Assembly: GCA_035530655.1 (NCBI GenBank)
Contig: DATKUK010000017.1
Location: 133,248 to 197,247, forward strand
Reading direction: 5' to 3'
DNA length: 64,000 bases
From: DATKUK01 sp035530655
GTDB lineage: Bacteria; Planctomycetota; Phycisphaerae; UBA1845; DATKUK01
Part shown: piece by piece, positions 1 through 8,156 of the stretch
How the letters are laid out: every line of letters starts with the position of its first letter
How positions within the stretch are numbered: the first letter of the stretch is position 1
The notes under the pieces: model-generated
Told to the model about the DNA's origin: nothing
The model's input: the letters and a program-made list of their open reading frames with translations, nothing else
Databases searched by the model: none
Translations under genes and position numbers: made by a program

Positions 1-700
1 AGTTTCCAGGTGCGATGAGGACACGACCGGGCACGACACGGTCGCCGTTCTCAGCCTCCTTGACTTGTGTGGCACACAGCTCGTTCAATCGGTCGGCAAA
101 CGAGCGAGTGAACTGCTCGGGCATGTGCTGGACGATCACCGTCGGCGGGGCGTTTTCGGGCATGGCGGTCAGCAATGTCTGAAGCACCTGCGTACCGCCC
201 GTCGAGGCCCCGACGGCCAGAATGATGTTGGGGCTTTTCGTCATGGGCAAGCGAGTCGCGGGGTGTCTGGATCGCGCCTGGGTCCTGCCCGCAGCCGACC
301 TGGTGACTTTTACTTTGGCGGCGGCCTTGATCTTGTCGACCAGCTCCACAGTCATGTCGCCAAGGGAGTAGGCGGAGCCCGGTTTGCACATGACGTCGAC
401 GGCGCCCGCCTCCATTGCCTCGATGGCCAGCTCGCTGCCCCGCCGCGTCAGCGAAGAGACGATGACCACGGGCAAGGGATAGTGGGCCATCAGCTTTCGG
501 AGGAAGGTCACGCCGTCCATGCGGGGCATCTCGATGTCGAGGGTCACCACGTCGGGTCTAAGCTGGACGATCTTGTCGCGTGCGATGTAGGGGTCCGGCG
601 CCGTTGCGATCACTACGATATCGGGGTCACGTGACAGCTCGCGCACGAAGATCTCGCGGACCACCACAGAGTCATCCACAACCAACACGCGGGTCTTCAT
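1..700 (-). CDS. cheB: CheB, protein-glutamate methylesterase (C-terminus cut by window edge)
   Basis: Response-regulator methylesterase that removes methyl groups from chemoreceptors and may deamidate their glutamines. Reading leftwards from the ATG at 700, a receiver domain comes first (MKTRVLVVDDS, with the phosphoacceptor in VVTLDIEMPRMDG and the conserved Lys in VMCKPGS). A linker follows, then the start of the catalytic domain, with the nucleophile serine in AVGASTGGTQ and the catalytic histidine in VIVQHMPEQF. The catalytic Asp would lie beyond the edge. The start overlaps the cheX stop by 4 bp, indicating translational coupling. It is the last visible gene of the che operon. No frameshift is seen. 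Confidence 0.95.
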   Translation of the reverse strand, partial: MKTRVLVVDDSVVVREIFVRELSRDPDIVVIATAPDPYIARDKIVQLRPDVVTLDIEMPRMDGVTFLRKLMAHYPLPVVIVSSLTRRGSELAIEAMEAGAVDVMCKPGSAYSLGDMTVELVDKIKAAAKVKVTRSAAGRTQARSRHPATRLPMTKSPNIILAVGASTGGTQVLQTLLTAMPENAPPTVIVQHMPEQFTRSFADRLNELCATQVKEAENGDRVVPGRVLIAPGN

Positions 701-1164
701 GCCTGCCTTCCATGTGCGAATTGCAACAGGACCACGTTATCATCCACGGACAAGGCCACCGTATCAGGCCGTTCCAGCAGGTCAGTCCACTGACCGGCGT
801 CGAGCGTGGATGTCCCCGGTACCGACAGGTCGAACACGGGCGTCTCGCCGGCCAGCGCGGTCAGCACGTGTCCGCAGGTGACGTTGAGGACCTCTTTCAG
901 CGCGTCGAGCGAGCTGGCGACGGCCCGGTCGTCGTCCGGGTCGATGCCGAGCACGTTGGCAGCGATCTGGGGGCACAATGAGGCAGGCACGGTCAGGGCA
1001 AGCATGCCGCTGGTCTGGCCGGTGTAGGTCATCTTCGTCTGAATGTATGCCGATTCGGGCGGGGCCGACCTCTGTTTGTCCGCCGGCTCGCCGAACATGA
1101 AGGCAAGCTTTTCCATCACCTCACAAAACACTTGGGCAACGAGTTGGCTTTGCTCGGTCAGCAT
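697..1164 (-). CDS. cheX: CheX-type CheY-P phosphatase
   Basis: 155-residue protein of the CheC/CheX/FliY family, which dephosphorylates CheY-P. The family's catalytic E-x-x-N motif is visible as EVLN at residues 91-94, within the helix LDALKEVLNVTCGHVL. The alpha/beta core and length fit a single-motif CheX rather than a two-motif CheC. It overlaps cheY by 7 bp upstream and cheB by 4 bp downstream. Because cheD is also in this operon, a CheC-like role in stimulating CheD is an alternative, but the single motif favours CheX. Confidence 0.85.
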   Translation of the reverse strand: MLTEQSQLVAQVFCEVMEKLAFMFGEPADKQRSAPPESAYIQTKMTYTGQTSGMLALTVPASLCPQIAANVLGIDPDDDRAVASSLDALKEVLNVTCGHVLTALAGETPVFDLSVPGTSTLDAGQWTDLLERPDTVALSVDDNVVLLQFAHGRQA

Positions 1165-1544
1165 TTTTGCGCCCCCATAATGTGGTGTACGACTTTGCGG
1201 ATGGTCTCCGGTGTGACGGGCTTGCGCAGGTAGGCGCTGACGCCCTTGGATTTAAGTTGCTCGATCCTTGTCGAACTGCCTTCGGTGGAGACCACGACGA
1301 CGCGAATCCTCTCAAGGAGGCCACGAGTCGACATCTGCTCGATCATCTCGACACCGTTCATGACGGGCATATTGATGTCGGAGAACAGCAAGTCGACATC
1401 GTGCTCGGCGAGGATGTCCAGCGCCTCTTTGCCGTTCGCGGCCTCGTAGCTGTGTGCGACAGGCACTTCCGCCAGGTGGAGCGTCTTGGCGATAACCGCT
1501 CGGACCGTAGCCGAGTCATCCACAATTAGAACCGTTAGTGACAT
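1158..1544 (-). CDS. cheY: CheY-like single-domain response regulator
   Basis: 128-residue stand-alone receiver domain that would carry the signal from CheA to the flagellar or pilus motor. It has the acidic pair D9-D10 (LIVDDS), phosphoacceptor D56 (LLFSDINMPVMNG), the switch Thr in VVVSTEGSS and the conserved Lys in YLRKPVTPE. There is no output domain. The start overlaps the end of the HDOD gene by 10 bp and the stop overlaps cheX by 7 bp, so CheX is probably its dedicated phosphatase. The spacing of conserved residues is normal. Confidence 0.93.
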   Translation of the reverse strand: MSLTVLIVDDSATVRAVIAKTLHLAEVPVAHSYEAANGKEALDILAEHDVDLLFSDINMPVMNGVEMIEQMSTRGLLERIRVVVVSTEGSSTRIEQLKSKGVSAYLRKPVTPETIRKVVHHIMGAQKC

Positions 1545-2407
1545 TTCAGTTCATCTCCGATGCCGACGGTGAGCAAGTCGGTCAGGTCTTTCAAGCTAGT
1601 AGCCACCTCACAGACCACCATCTCGCCGAGCTTCGTACCGAGCCGCAGCCGCGATAGCACGGCCGCTGCCGGACGGTAGTGGGTGCCGTCGACTCCGGAT
1701 CCGATCCCGGCCAGCAGACACAAGCTGTCTGCCGCATGAACGAGATCGACGGCGAGCGTGTCGGGTTCGGCTTTGTCCGGCTCATGGTGGCAGCGGACGG
1801 CCTCGACCAGGCGAGGCGGGAGGTTCCAGGACTCCAGCAGGACGGCGCCGGCTTCGGCATGGTCGATACCCAACACCTCCCGCTCGGCGGCCTCAAAGGG
1901 AAGATTCTGACGAAAGGCCAGGTCCAGGATGGGCTTGGCGTCGATCTGGACGTAGCTGCCCATGGCGATTTTTCCGATGTCATGCAGCAGTGCCGCGGTA
2001 AAGGTGTAGTTCGGCGGGCGCCGACCAACGGACACGGCAAGGCGTTCGGCAGCGACGGCGACGGCGACGGCGTGCTCGAGGAGGCCGCCGGGCTCCAGGT
2101 CGTAGCCTTTGACGGCGAGGGGGGCGAGCGGCGCCACCGCGGAGGCCATCAACACACGGAAGAGCCTGTTGGTTCCCAGTCGCATGACCGCCTCCTGGAC
2201 CGTGTCGATCGATCGGGCAGTGCCGAAGTAAGGCGAGTTCGCCAGGCGCAGAACCGTCGCGGTCAGCGAGGGGTCGTACCGAACTGCCTCGGTCAACTCG
2301 CGCATGTCCACCTGGGGGTCCTGAATGAGCTGCACGACGCGAATCGCCGGCGTGGGCAGGGCCGGTGTCGATCGGAGCCTGGTTAGTATGCGCTCTCTCC
2401 GGCTCAC
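1535..2407 (-). CDS. HDOD-domain signalling protein in the chemotaxis operon
   Basis: About 290 residues. The HDOD fold is recognised by LPTPAIRVVQLIQDP, then YDPSLTATVLRLANSPYFG, then TFTAALLHDIGKIAMGSYV. HDOD proteins are HD-superfamily proteins, usually non-catalytic, that act as signalling adaptors. An HD pair is kept here, so hydrolase activity cannot be excluded. I start it at the GTG at 2407 because that GTG shares GTGA with the cheD stop. A longer frame reaches 2527 but would run deep inside cheD. Its place between cheD and cheY suggests it modulates the chemotaxis pathway, though its partner is unknown. Confidence 0.85.
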   Translation of the reverse strand: MSRRERILTRLRSTPALPTPAIRVVQLIQDPQVDMRELTEAVRYDPSLTATVLRLANSPYFGTARSIDTVQEAVMRLGTNRLFRVLMASAVAPLAPLAVKGYDLEPGGLLEHAVAVAVAAERLAVSVGRRPPNYTFTAALLHDIGKIAMGSYVQIDAKPILDLAFRQNLPFEAAEREVLGIDHAEAGAVLLESWNLPPRLVEAVRCHHEPDKAEPDTLAVDLVHAADSLCLLAGIGSGVDGTHYRPAAAVLSRLRLGTKLGEMVVCEVATSLKDLTDLLTVGIGDELKCH

Positions 2408-2934
2408 AGCTCCGTCTCCTTGCCACACGATCTGATCACCGTTTGTCCGGTTCGCATGTAGAGATACATGGTTCGCGCGACCGTTCCCCCCACATCCTCG
2501 GCCGCGATGAGGATGTTGTTCTTCCACAGGATCTTGCGCAGCACGGTATAGTTCCGCTCACCGATCCTGAACAGCCCCTTTTCATCGAGGAGCGAGGCGG
2601 CGCCTGCCACTTTGGCGATTAGTCGTCTCCGCTCAGCTCCCATGTCAAAGGCCGCTTGCAGCATTGCGGGCACACCGGTGTCGGTGAACATGTATGGGTT
2701 GTGGTCGGCTTTGGCCTTGTCGATCTTGGACAGGGGCAGCATACAGTGGAGCATACCCCCTACGCCGGCCACCGGATCGAAGAGCGTCAAGCCGATGCAC
2801 GAGCCGAGCGAGTAAGTCACGAGCACGTCGTTCGGCCGATCGGTGGTCTGCATATTCGAGATGCCGACCGTATGCGTCACCGAAGTCGCTCCTGTCTGCC
2901 CCGATGCGTTTTTCCCGCCGATGCCCAGCCACAT
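2404..2934 (-). CDS. cheD: CheD, chemoreceptor glutamine deamidase
   Basis: 176 residues. Deamidates receptor glutamines and interacts with CheC in other bacteria. The family core is clear: VGISNMQTTDRPNDVLVTY, then SLGSCIGL with the nucleophile Cys46, then GGMLHCMLP with His63. The 17-residue Cys-His spacing equals that of characterised CheD proteins. The residues before VGISNM are not conserved and the true start may be internal. The ATG at 2934 sits 2 nt after the cheR stop, which fits coupled translation. The end overlaps the HDOD start. Confidence 0.93.
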   Translation of the reverse strand: MWLGIGGKNASGQTGATSVTHTVGISNMQTTDRPNDVLVTYSLGSCIGLTLFDPVAGVGGMLHCMLPLSKIDKAKADHNPYMFTDTGVPAMLQAAFDMGAERRRLIAKVAGAASLLDEKGLFRIGERNYTVLRKILWKNNILIAAEDVGGTVARTMYLYMRTGQTVIRSCGKETEL

Positions 2935-2936
2935 GC

Positions 2937-3746
2937 CTATGGCTTCATATAGGTCGAAGGTCGGACGGCCTTGAAGTCGCCCATCATCCCGGTCAGGCTC
3001 TCGGCATGCCCAACCATCAGATAGCCGCCCGGTCTAAGCAGACGCCGGAGTTCCTGAAGCAGCCTTGCGCGCACGCCCTGGTCGAAGTAGATCATCACGT
3101 TGCGGCAGAAGATCACGTCCAGGGGCCCGTGCATCGGAAAAGGCGGAGTCGACAGGTTCAGGCGCTTGAAGACGATCATCCCGCTCAAAACGTCCTTCAC
3201 GGTGTAACGCGCCGGATTCTGCGGGTGGTCCTGTGTGAAGTAGCATGTCCTCAAAACACGTGGCACGGCATCGAGTCGCTCCCGGGGGTAGGTGCCTTGA
3301 CGGCAGGTTTCCAGCACGCGTGTCGAGATGTCGGTCGCCAGGATCTTGATGTCGATGTCGGCCTTGGTGCTCTTGGCGGATTCCAGCATGGTGATGGCGA
3401 TGGAGTAGGGTTCCTCCCCGGTGGAGCAGGCAGCAGACCATACACGGAAGCGCCTCTGCCCGGCGGCCAGCCACTCGGCCATCATCTGCGCCAGGAACTC
3501 GAAGTGGGCCGGCTCTCGGAAGAAGCCGGTCACGTTGGTGGAAATGGCGTCGAGTAACTGAACGATTTCCTCGCCGGAGGGGTCGTGCGTGACGCGGCGA
3601 AGATATGTTTCGTAGTTATCGATGCCGAGGGCGCGGAGGCGCCTGTTGACACGAGCCGAGACCAGCGCTTCCTTGCCCGGGCCGAGCGCAATGCCGCTCT
3701 TTTCGTAAACGAGCCGGCGGAAACGATCAAACGTGCGGCGATCCAT
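2937..3746 (-). CDS. cheR: CheR, chemoreceptor methyltransferase
   Basis: About 269 residues from the chosen ATG at 3746 (MDRRTFDRFRRLVYEKSG). The frame extends upstream to 3815, but those residues do not look like CheR. The N-terminal helical domain binds the receptor. The SAM-binding domain shows FRVWSAACSTGEEPYSIAI and the C-terminal motif VIFCRNVMIYFD typical of CheR. It methylates receptor glutamates using S-adenosylmethionine and opposes CheB. Standard length and intact motifs; it lies between cheW and cheD. Confidence 0.94.
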   Translation of the reverse strand: MDRRTFDRFRRLVYEKSGIALGPGKEALVSARVNRRLRALGIDNYETYLRRVTHDPSGEEIVQLLDAISTNVTGFFREPAHFEFLAQMMAEWLAAGQRRFRVWSAACSTGEEPYSIAITMLESAKSTKADIDIKILATDISTRVLETCRQGTYPRERLDAVPRVLRTCYFTQDHPQNPARYTVKDVLSGMIVFKRLNLSTPPFPMHGPLDVIFCRNVMIYFDQGVRARLLQELRRLLRPGGYLMVGHAESLTGMMGDFKAVRPSTYMKP

Positions 3747-3879
3747 GTATTCACGCTTTGTGCATGGCCCGACGACACACATCGGTTGCAGCGGCCGCCA
3801 CGGAGCCCAAGCCATCCGCCTCGATCGGTTGCGCGCCTAACCGGTTGCCGGTTGCTCGTGCGACACAACTGCGGCCGCT

Positions 3880-4407
3880 CTATGGGCTCTGTGCGCCCTG
3901 ATCGACTAGGGCGAATTCACCGGCCGACAGAACACGATCCACGTCGAGCAGCACGACGACTTTCCGGCCAACCTTGCCCATACCGAGAATGAAGTCCGTA
4001 TCCACGGCAGACCGGAACGATGGCGGGGGCTCAATCTGGTCGCCCGCAATGTCGAGCACCTCCGACACCTCATCCACGATGATGCCCATGGTCACTTCCT
4101 GCTCGGCGCGGACCACCTGCGCAACGATGATGCACGTCTTTTCGGTGTCCGGCTGGCTTTCGAGGCCGAATTTCAGGCGCAGGTCGACCACGGGGATGAT
4201 CTTCCCGCGTAGATTGATCACACCCCGCACGAACTCGGGGCTGCCCGGCACCCGCGTCACGCTCATCATCCCGATGATCTCCTGGACCCTGAGGATCTCC
4301 AGGCCGTACACCTCTTTGCCAAGCTGGAAGGTCAAGTACTTGCCCCCCTGCCCGACGAGTGCCGGCGCGTCTTGGCCGGCATAATTCGCTGCTTTACTGT
4401 TACCCAT
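3880..4407 (-). CDS. cheW: CheW coupling protein
   Basis: 175 residues. A single CheW domain spans about residues 22-165, beginning KYLTFQLGKEVYGLEILRV and including VRGVINLRGKIIPVVDLR, the strongest family signature. CheW links chemoreceptors to CheA at the inner membrane. It lies 64 bp downstream of cheA and 133 bp upstream of the chosen cheR start. The first 20 residues are a short non-conserved tail, as is common. There is no fused receiver domain, so it is CheW rather than CheV. Confidence 0.94.
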   Translation of the reverse strand: MGNSKAANYAGQDAPALVGQGGKYLTFQLGKEVYGLEILRVQEIIGMMSVTRVPGSPEFVRGVINLRGKIIPVVDLRLKFGLESQPDTEKTCIIVAQVVRAEQEVTMGIIVDEVSEVLDIAGDQIEPPPSFRSAVDTDFILGMGKVGRKVVVLLDVDRVLSAGEFALVDQGAQSP

Positions 4408-4471
4408 AGCCTTTACCTCGAGTAATCGGTTCGTCGTCTCACTCCGTTTTAGGCACGTCTGCCTCGAGCAC

Positions 4472-7195
4472 CTACACGGCCTCGGGGTGCTGAGCGGGAG
4501 TATCTGAGTTGGCCAGTCTGACCAGTCCTCCGACGTCGAGAATAAGCCCCACGTGCCCGTCGCGCATGATCGCGCCTCCCGCGACCCCCGGCGTGCCTTT
4601 CATGGCCTCACCCAGCGACTTGATCACAATCTGCTGCTGGCCCAGCAGATCGTCGACCACTAGGCCAGTCTGGTGCCCGCCATCCTCGACGACCACGACG
4701 AGTGCCTCGGTGACGTCCTGCTTGGCATGCTCGATGTTGAGCAATGCATCGAGTCGAACCAACGGAATGAGGGCTTCCTGGATGGACAGCGCTTCGCCGC
4801 GATTGAGAATCGTGGTGATATCGCCAGACTCGGGCCGAATGGACCGCCTAATGGAGAGGGTGGGGATGATATAGCGCTCGGTGCCGACAGCCACAACCAT
4901 CCCGTCAATGATGGCCAGCGTCAGCGGCAGCCTGATGGAGAAGACACTGCCCTTGCCCATTTCGGACTGGATCTCCACCTGGCCACGCAGTGACTCGATG
5001 TTGCGCTTGACCACGTCCATACCGACGCCCCGCCCCGACACATCGGTGACCTTTTCGGCCGTGGAAAACCCCGGCTGGAAGATCAGACTGAACACCTCGC
5101 GATCGCTCAGCGATTCGCCCGTGCGAATCAGGCCTCGCTCAGCCGCTTTGGCGAAAATGGCATTCCGATCGACGCCACGGCCATCGTCTTCGATCTCGAT
5201 GAAGATGTTGCCGCCCTTGTGGAACGCGCGGAGTTTTACACAACCCGCCTCCGGCTTGCCGGCCGCCTGTCTCTGCTGTGGGTGGGCCTCGATTCCGTGG
5301 TCGACGGCGTTGCGTACCATATGGACCAACGGGTCGCCGATCCGATCAACGACGCTCTTGTCCAGCTCGGTGTCCTCGCCGGACATGACGAACTCCACCG
5401 GCTTACCCGACTTTCTGGACAGATCGCGCACGACGCGAGCCATCTTCTGGAACGTCGCTCGCACGGGCACCATCCGCAGACTCGTGCCCATCTCCTGCAA
5501 CTCGCGAGTGATTTTACCGAGCTGATTAAGCTGCTGACCCAACGTTGACGACGTGCCGTCCGTCAGCGCAACAGACTGCACCACCATCGACTCAGCGATG
5601 ACCAGTTCGCCGATCGCGTCCACGAGGCGGTCGAGGCGGTCGGCGTCAACCTTGACGGCTTCGGCAACCTTCACGCCCTGTAGCTGAGCCATTCTCTGCG
5701 CACGCAATGCAGCGGCGACATCCTTGGCGGCCGCCTGCTTCCGACTGACCAGCAGCTCGCCAAGCGGGCGCGGATCTCTGCTTTCACGCTGTTGCCGTAG
5801 CGCGTCCTCGACGGCCTCCGGTGTTGCGTGTCCGGATTCAATGAGGATGTCGCCGATTCTTTCGCTCTGTGCGGCGCCGGGCTGCTCCACCCACGGCGGA
5901 GGCTGCTCTGAAGCGGCAGACCGAATACGATCAACCAAGTCGGGCAGCGCAGCCAGCTCCGCCATCGGCTGACCCGATCGGAGCGCCTCACAAAGGCCTT
6001 CAACCAACCCCTTCAACGCGTCGACGGCGTCGAAGGTTACGTCCATCACGTGGCCGGCAGGGGTCAGCTTGCCTTTGCGAAGCTGGTCGAGCAGATTCTC
6101 CGATTCATGAGCGAGCGTGCCAATCTGTGCCAGGCCGAGAAAGCCGGCGACGCCTTTGATCGTGTGAAAGACGCGGAACAGGGCGTTGACGGCCTCCGTG
6201 TCACGAGGCTCGGTCTCAAGCGTGAGCAGGTACGCATCGGCTGCGTCCAAATGCTCTCGTGACTCGATAACGAAATCGCTGAGAAGCGCAGGATCGGCTT
6301 CCAGCGGTTGCGGCGATGGCTCGTCCTGCGATTGGCTCTGGTGGTGCTGTGAGGCAGCAACGGCATCGATGTCCTCTGATGGCCTGTCTTGGTTGGCGTC
6401 TGGCGTTGCGTCGTGATCCGCGACAGCGTCGGCGCGCACGGCCAGCGGCGTAAACACTTCCTCGACGGGTCCAGGTCGCTGCCCCTGGCCTGCATAGCTG
6501 GCAAACGTCCGGCTGAGCCAGTCCCTCACTGCCAGCAAAGGGTCCACCAACTCGTGTGGCGGCCTCTCGTTCAGAGCATCTTCGGCGGCATGACACAATC
6601 GCTCCACGTCTGCCAGCCCCAACAAGGCAGCGTCGCCTTTGAGCGTGTGAACCTGTCGGCGGAGCGCCGCGAGTTGTCCCTGGTGATCGGTCCCCTCCAA
6701 CGCCAGAACCAGTGCTTCGAACTCCTCCATTTCGCCCCGCTGGCGCTCGAGAAACTGGCTGAGGATCTGCTCGTCGACGTTGGCCGGAAGTGAAAGGGGC
6801 GCTTGCTCGCAGGTCGCGCTTCCGTCGGAGAGGGCTTCGGAATTGCCATCGCTCTGGCCCGTGTCGACGACGAGAGGAAAGTTGATCTCGCCGGCGGGTC
6901 GACCGTCGCGGATGACCTGTTGCAGGGCGACTACCGTCGCGGCCACCGTCTCCAGAGCGGCGGTGGCATCCTCAACCTCTTCGAGAATCACGCTTTCGAC
7001 CAGCTTGGCGGCACTCGTCGCAGCAGCAGCCAGTTTCGGCTGTGCGGCCTGTTGGGCCCAGTTGTTGACCTGCTCAAAGCCCGTATGCAGTTCAGCAAGC
7101 GCTTGGAGGTCGGACGGCTCGGCAAGGACCAGGGCGCCCGAAAGCTGCTCCATTCGTTGGTGGATTGCCTGCGAATCTTCGCCGCCGGTGCCCAT
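4472..7195 (-). CDS. cheA: CheA hybrid-architecture histidine kinase with two HPt domains and an MshEN-like insert
   Basis: 907 residues, longer than a typical CheA. In order: a helical N-terminus resembling a degenerate HPt (about 10-95); an HPt with His183 (QVHTLKGDAALLG); a second HPt with His344 (VFHTIKGVAGFLG); a repeat-like insert at about 446-500 (RIGDILIESGHATPEAVEDA, then PLGELLV) resembling the type II secretion ATPase N-domain; a dimerisation helix; an ATPase core with N-box (HMVRNAVDHGIE), G1 (DDGRGVD) and G2 (GRGVGMDVVK); and a CheW-like domain from about 758. It phosphorylates CheY and CheB in response to receptors. First gene of the operon. Confidence 0.95.
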   Translation of the reverse strand: MGTGGEDSQAIHQRMEQLSGALVLAEPSDLQALAELHTGFEQVNNWAQQAAQPKLAAAATSAAKLVESVILEEVEDATAALETVAATVVALQQVIRDGRPAGEINFPLVVDTGQSDGNSEALSDGSATCEQAPLSLPANVDEQILSQFLERQRGEMEEFEALVLALEGTDHQGQLAALRRQVHTLKGDAALLGLADVERLCHAAEDALNERPPHELVDPLLAVRDWLSRTFASYAGQGQRPGPVEEVFTPLAVRADAVADHDATPDANQDRPSEDIDAVAASQHHQSQSQDEPSPQPLEADPALLSDFVIESREHLDAADAYLLTLETEPRDTEAVNALFRVFHTIKGVAGFLGLAQIGTLAHESENLLDQLRKGKLTPAGHVMDVTFDAVDALKGLVEGLCEALRSGQPMAELAALPDLVDRIRSAASEQPPPWVEQPGAAQSERIGDILIESGHATPEAVEDALRQQRESRDPRPLGELLVSRKQAAAKDVAAALRAQRMAQLQGVKVAEAVKVDADRLDRLVDAIGELVIAESMVVQSVALTDGTSSTLGQQLNQLGKITRELQEMGTSLRMVPVRATFQKMARVVRDLSRKSGKPVEFVMSGEDTELDKSVVDRIGDPLVHMVRNAVDHGIEAHPQQRQAAGKPEAGCVKLRAFHKGGNIFIEIEDDGRGVDRNAIFAKAAERGLIRTGESLSDREVFSLIFQPGFSTAEKVTDVSGRGVGMDVVKRNIESLRGQVEIQSEMGKGSVFSIRLPLTLAIIDGMVVAVGTERYIIPTLSIRRSIRPESGDITTILNRGEALSIQEALIPLVRLDALLNIEHAKQDVTEALVVVVEDGGHQTGLVVDDLLGQQQIVIKSLGEAMKGTPGVAGGAIMRDGHVGLILDVGGLVRLANSDTPAQHPEAV

Positions 7196-7804
7196 GGATA
7201 CGCCTCACCCAGCGCAGAAGCCCCCCCGCCGGCCATCGGACGGCGAATACCGCGGGCCCTGAGCGGGGGTCTTGTCGGCCTAAGTAACGATCGGCTTTAG
7301 GATTAGAGGAGGCGCCGTGCCCGCGATAGCCGGGGCGGCGCGACGGTTTACTCGGACCGCCCCAAGCTGCGCGTGCCTATGGCAAACCGTGCGGTCCCCC
7401 CGTGTACGGCGGCCGGCCCGCCTGTGCAACCCGCCAAGGTACGCTGGGGACTTGATGGCCCCAGAGAGGGGGTTCCAGCTAATCAGGCACCATTGGTCGC
7501 AGGAATCATTGAAGCAATGCTGTCGGGCCTGATGGTACGGCGGGAGTCTTGACCGAGGAGGAGTTGTTTTGCCGACGTGTCTTGCACTGTGTGCCCAGGG
7601 CGATAATATCCCTGGGTGCCGCCAGGCCCAGCGTCGGCTGCCGAGCCCATGTGTGGCGAGGCCCGAACTGTAGCCTCTGGCAGGCTGCACCCAGGCAAGG
7701 GTCGACCAGACCATAGGTGCGGCCCTTTTGATCGCAGTTGGGACCGATGCGCGGAACGCCCGGTTAGCCGATCGCATCGCAGAATTTGAGATGGGAGATG
7801 TTCG
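7196..7804. other. Gene-free stretch upstream of cheA
   Basis: 609 bp between divergent cheA (minus) and the small lipoprotein gene (plus). Open frames here have no recognisable protein features and look like GC-driven shadows. It should hold promoters in both directions, but I could not identify convincing -35/-10 pairs. The one clear structure is an inverted repeat, CCCAGGG at 7594-7600 and CCCTGGG at 7610-7616 with a 9-nt AT-rich loop. It could be a terminator stem or an operator; no T-run follows it. Confidence 0.5.
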
Positions 7805-7990
7805 ATGACCATCCGTCACCGCTTGAGGACAGGGATGCTGGGGTTGCTGTTGGGTGGTGGGGTGCTGCTCGGCACGGGCTGCCTGCCGGAGAACTTCTTC
7901 TCGGACCTGGCCGGCACCTCGGTCAGCACGATAGCCGACGCCCTCGTTGGCGCGTTGGTCGCGGCGATTATCGGTGCAGCGGTGTCGTAG
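7805..7990 (+). CDS. Small predicted lipoprotein (61 aa)
   Basis: Tiny secreted protein. After a basic N-terminus (MTIRHRLRTG) comes a hydrophobic stretch ending in the lipobox LLGTGC, so Cys would be lipidated after signal peptidase II cleavage. The mature part is short (LPENFFSDLAGTS) and ends in a hydrophobic, Ala-rich tail (ADALVGALVAAIIGAAVS) that could be a membrane helix. A purine-rich GAGATGGGAGATG precedes the ATG. I do not recognise a family. The signal peptide, ribosome-binding site and stop make it more credible than the overlapping longer frame on the other strand. Confidence 0.65.
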   Translation: MTIRHRLRTGMLGLLLGGGVLLGTGCLPENFFSDLAGTSVSTIADALVGALVAAIIGAAVS

Positions 7991-8156
7991 ACCGCGTCGC
8001 ATCGAAGGCCGCGTGAGCCGTTCCGCATCCTGCCGCCGGGTCGGGATCGTACACCAGAACGGAACTTGGCGTCTGGGGCCCGGCCGTCCTACCGGTTGCA
8101 TGGGCTCCACCGGACGCGCGCAGCCGTTGCGCGAGGCCACCCCGTGGGGGCAGACA

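Noticed and set aside
7280..8140. 286-codon minus-strand open frame
   Set aside because: Arg/Pro/Ser-rich with no motifs; it overlaps the small lipoprotein gene and lies in GC-rich sequence where shadow frames are common.
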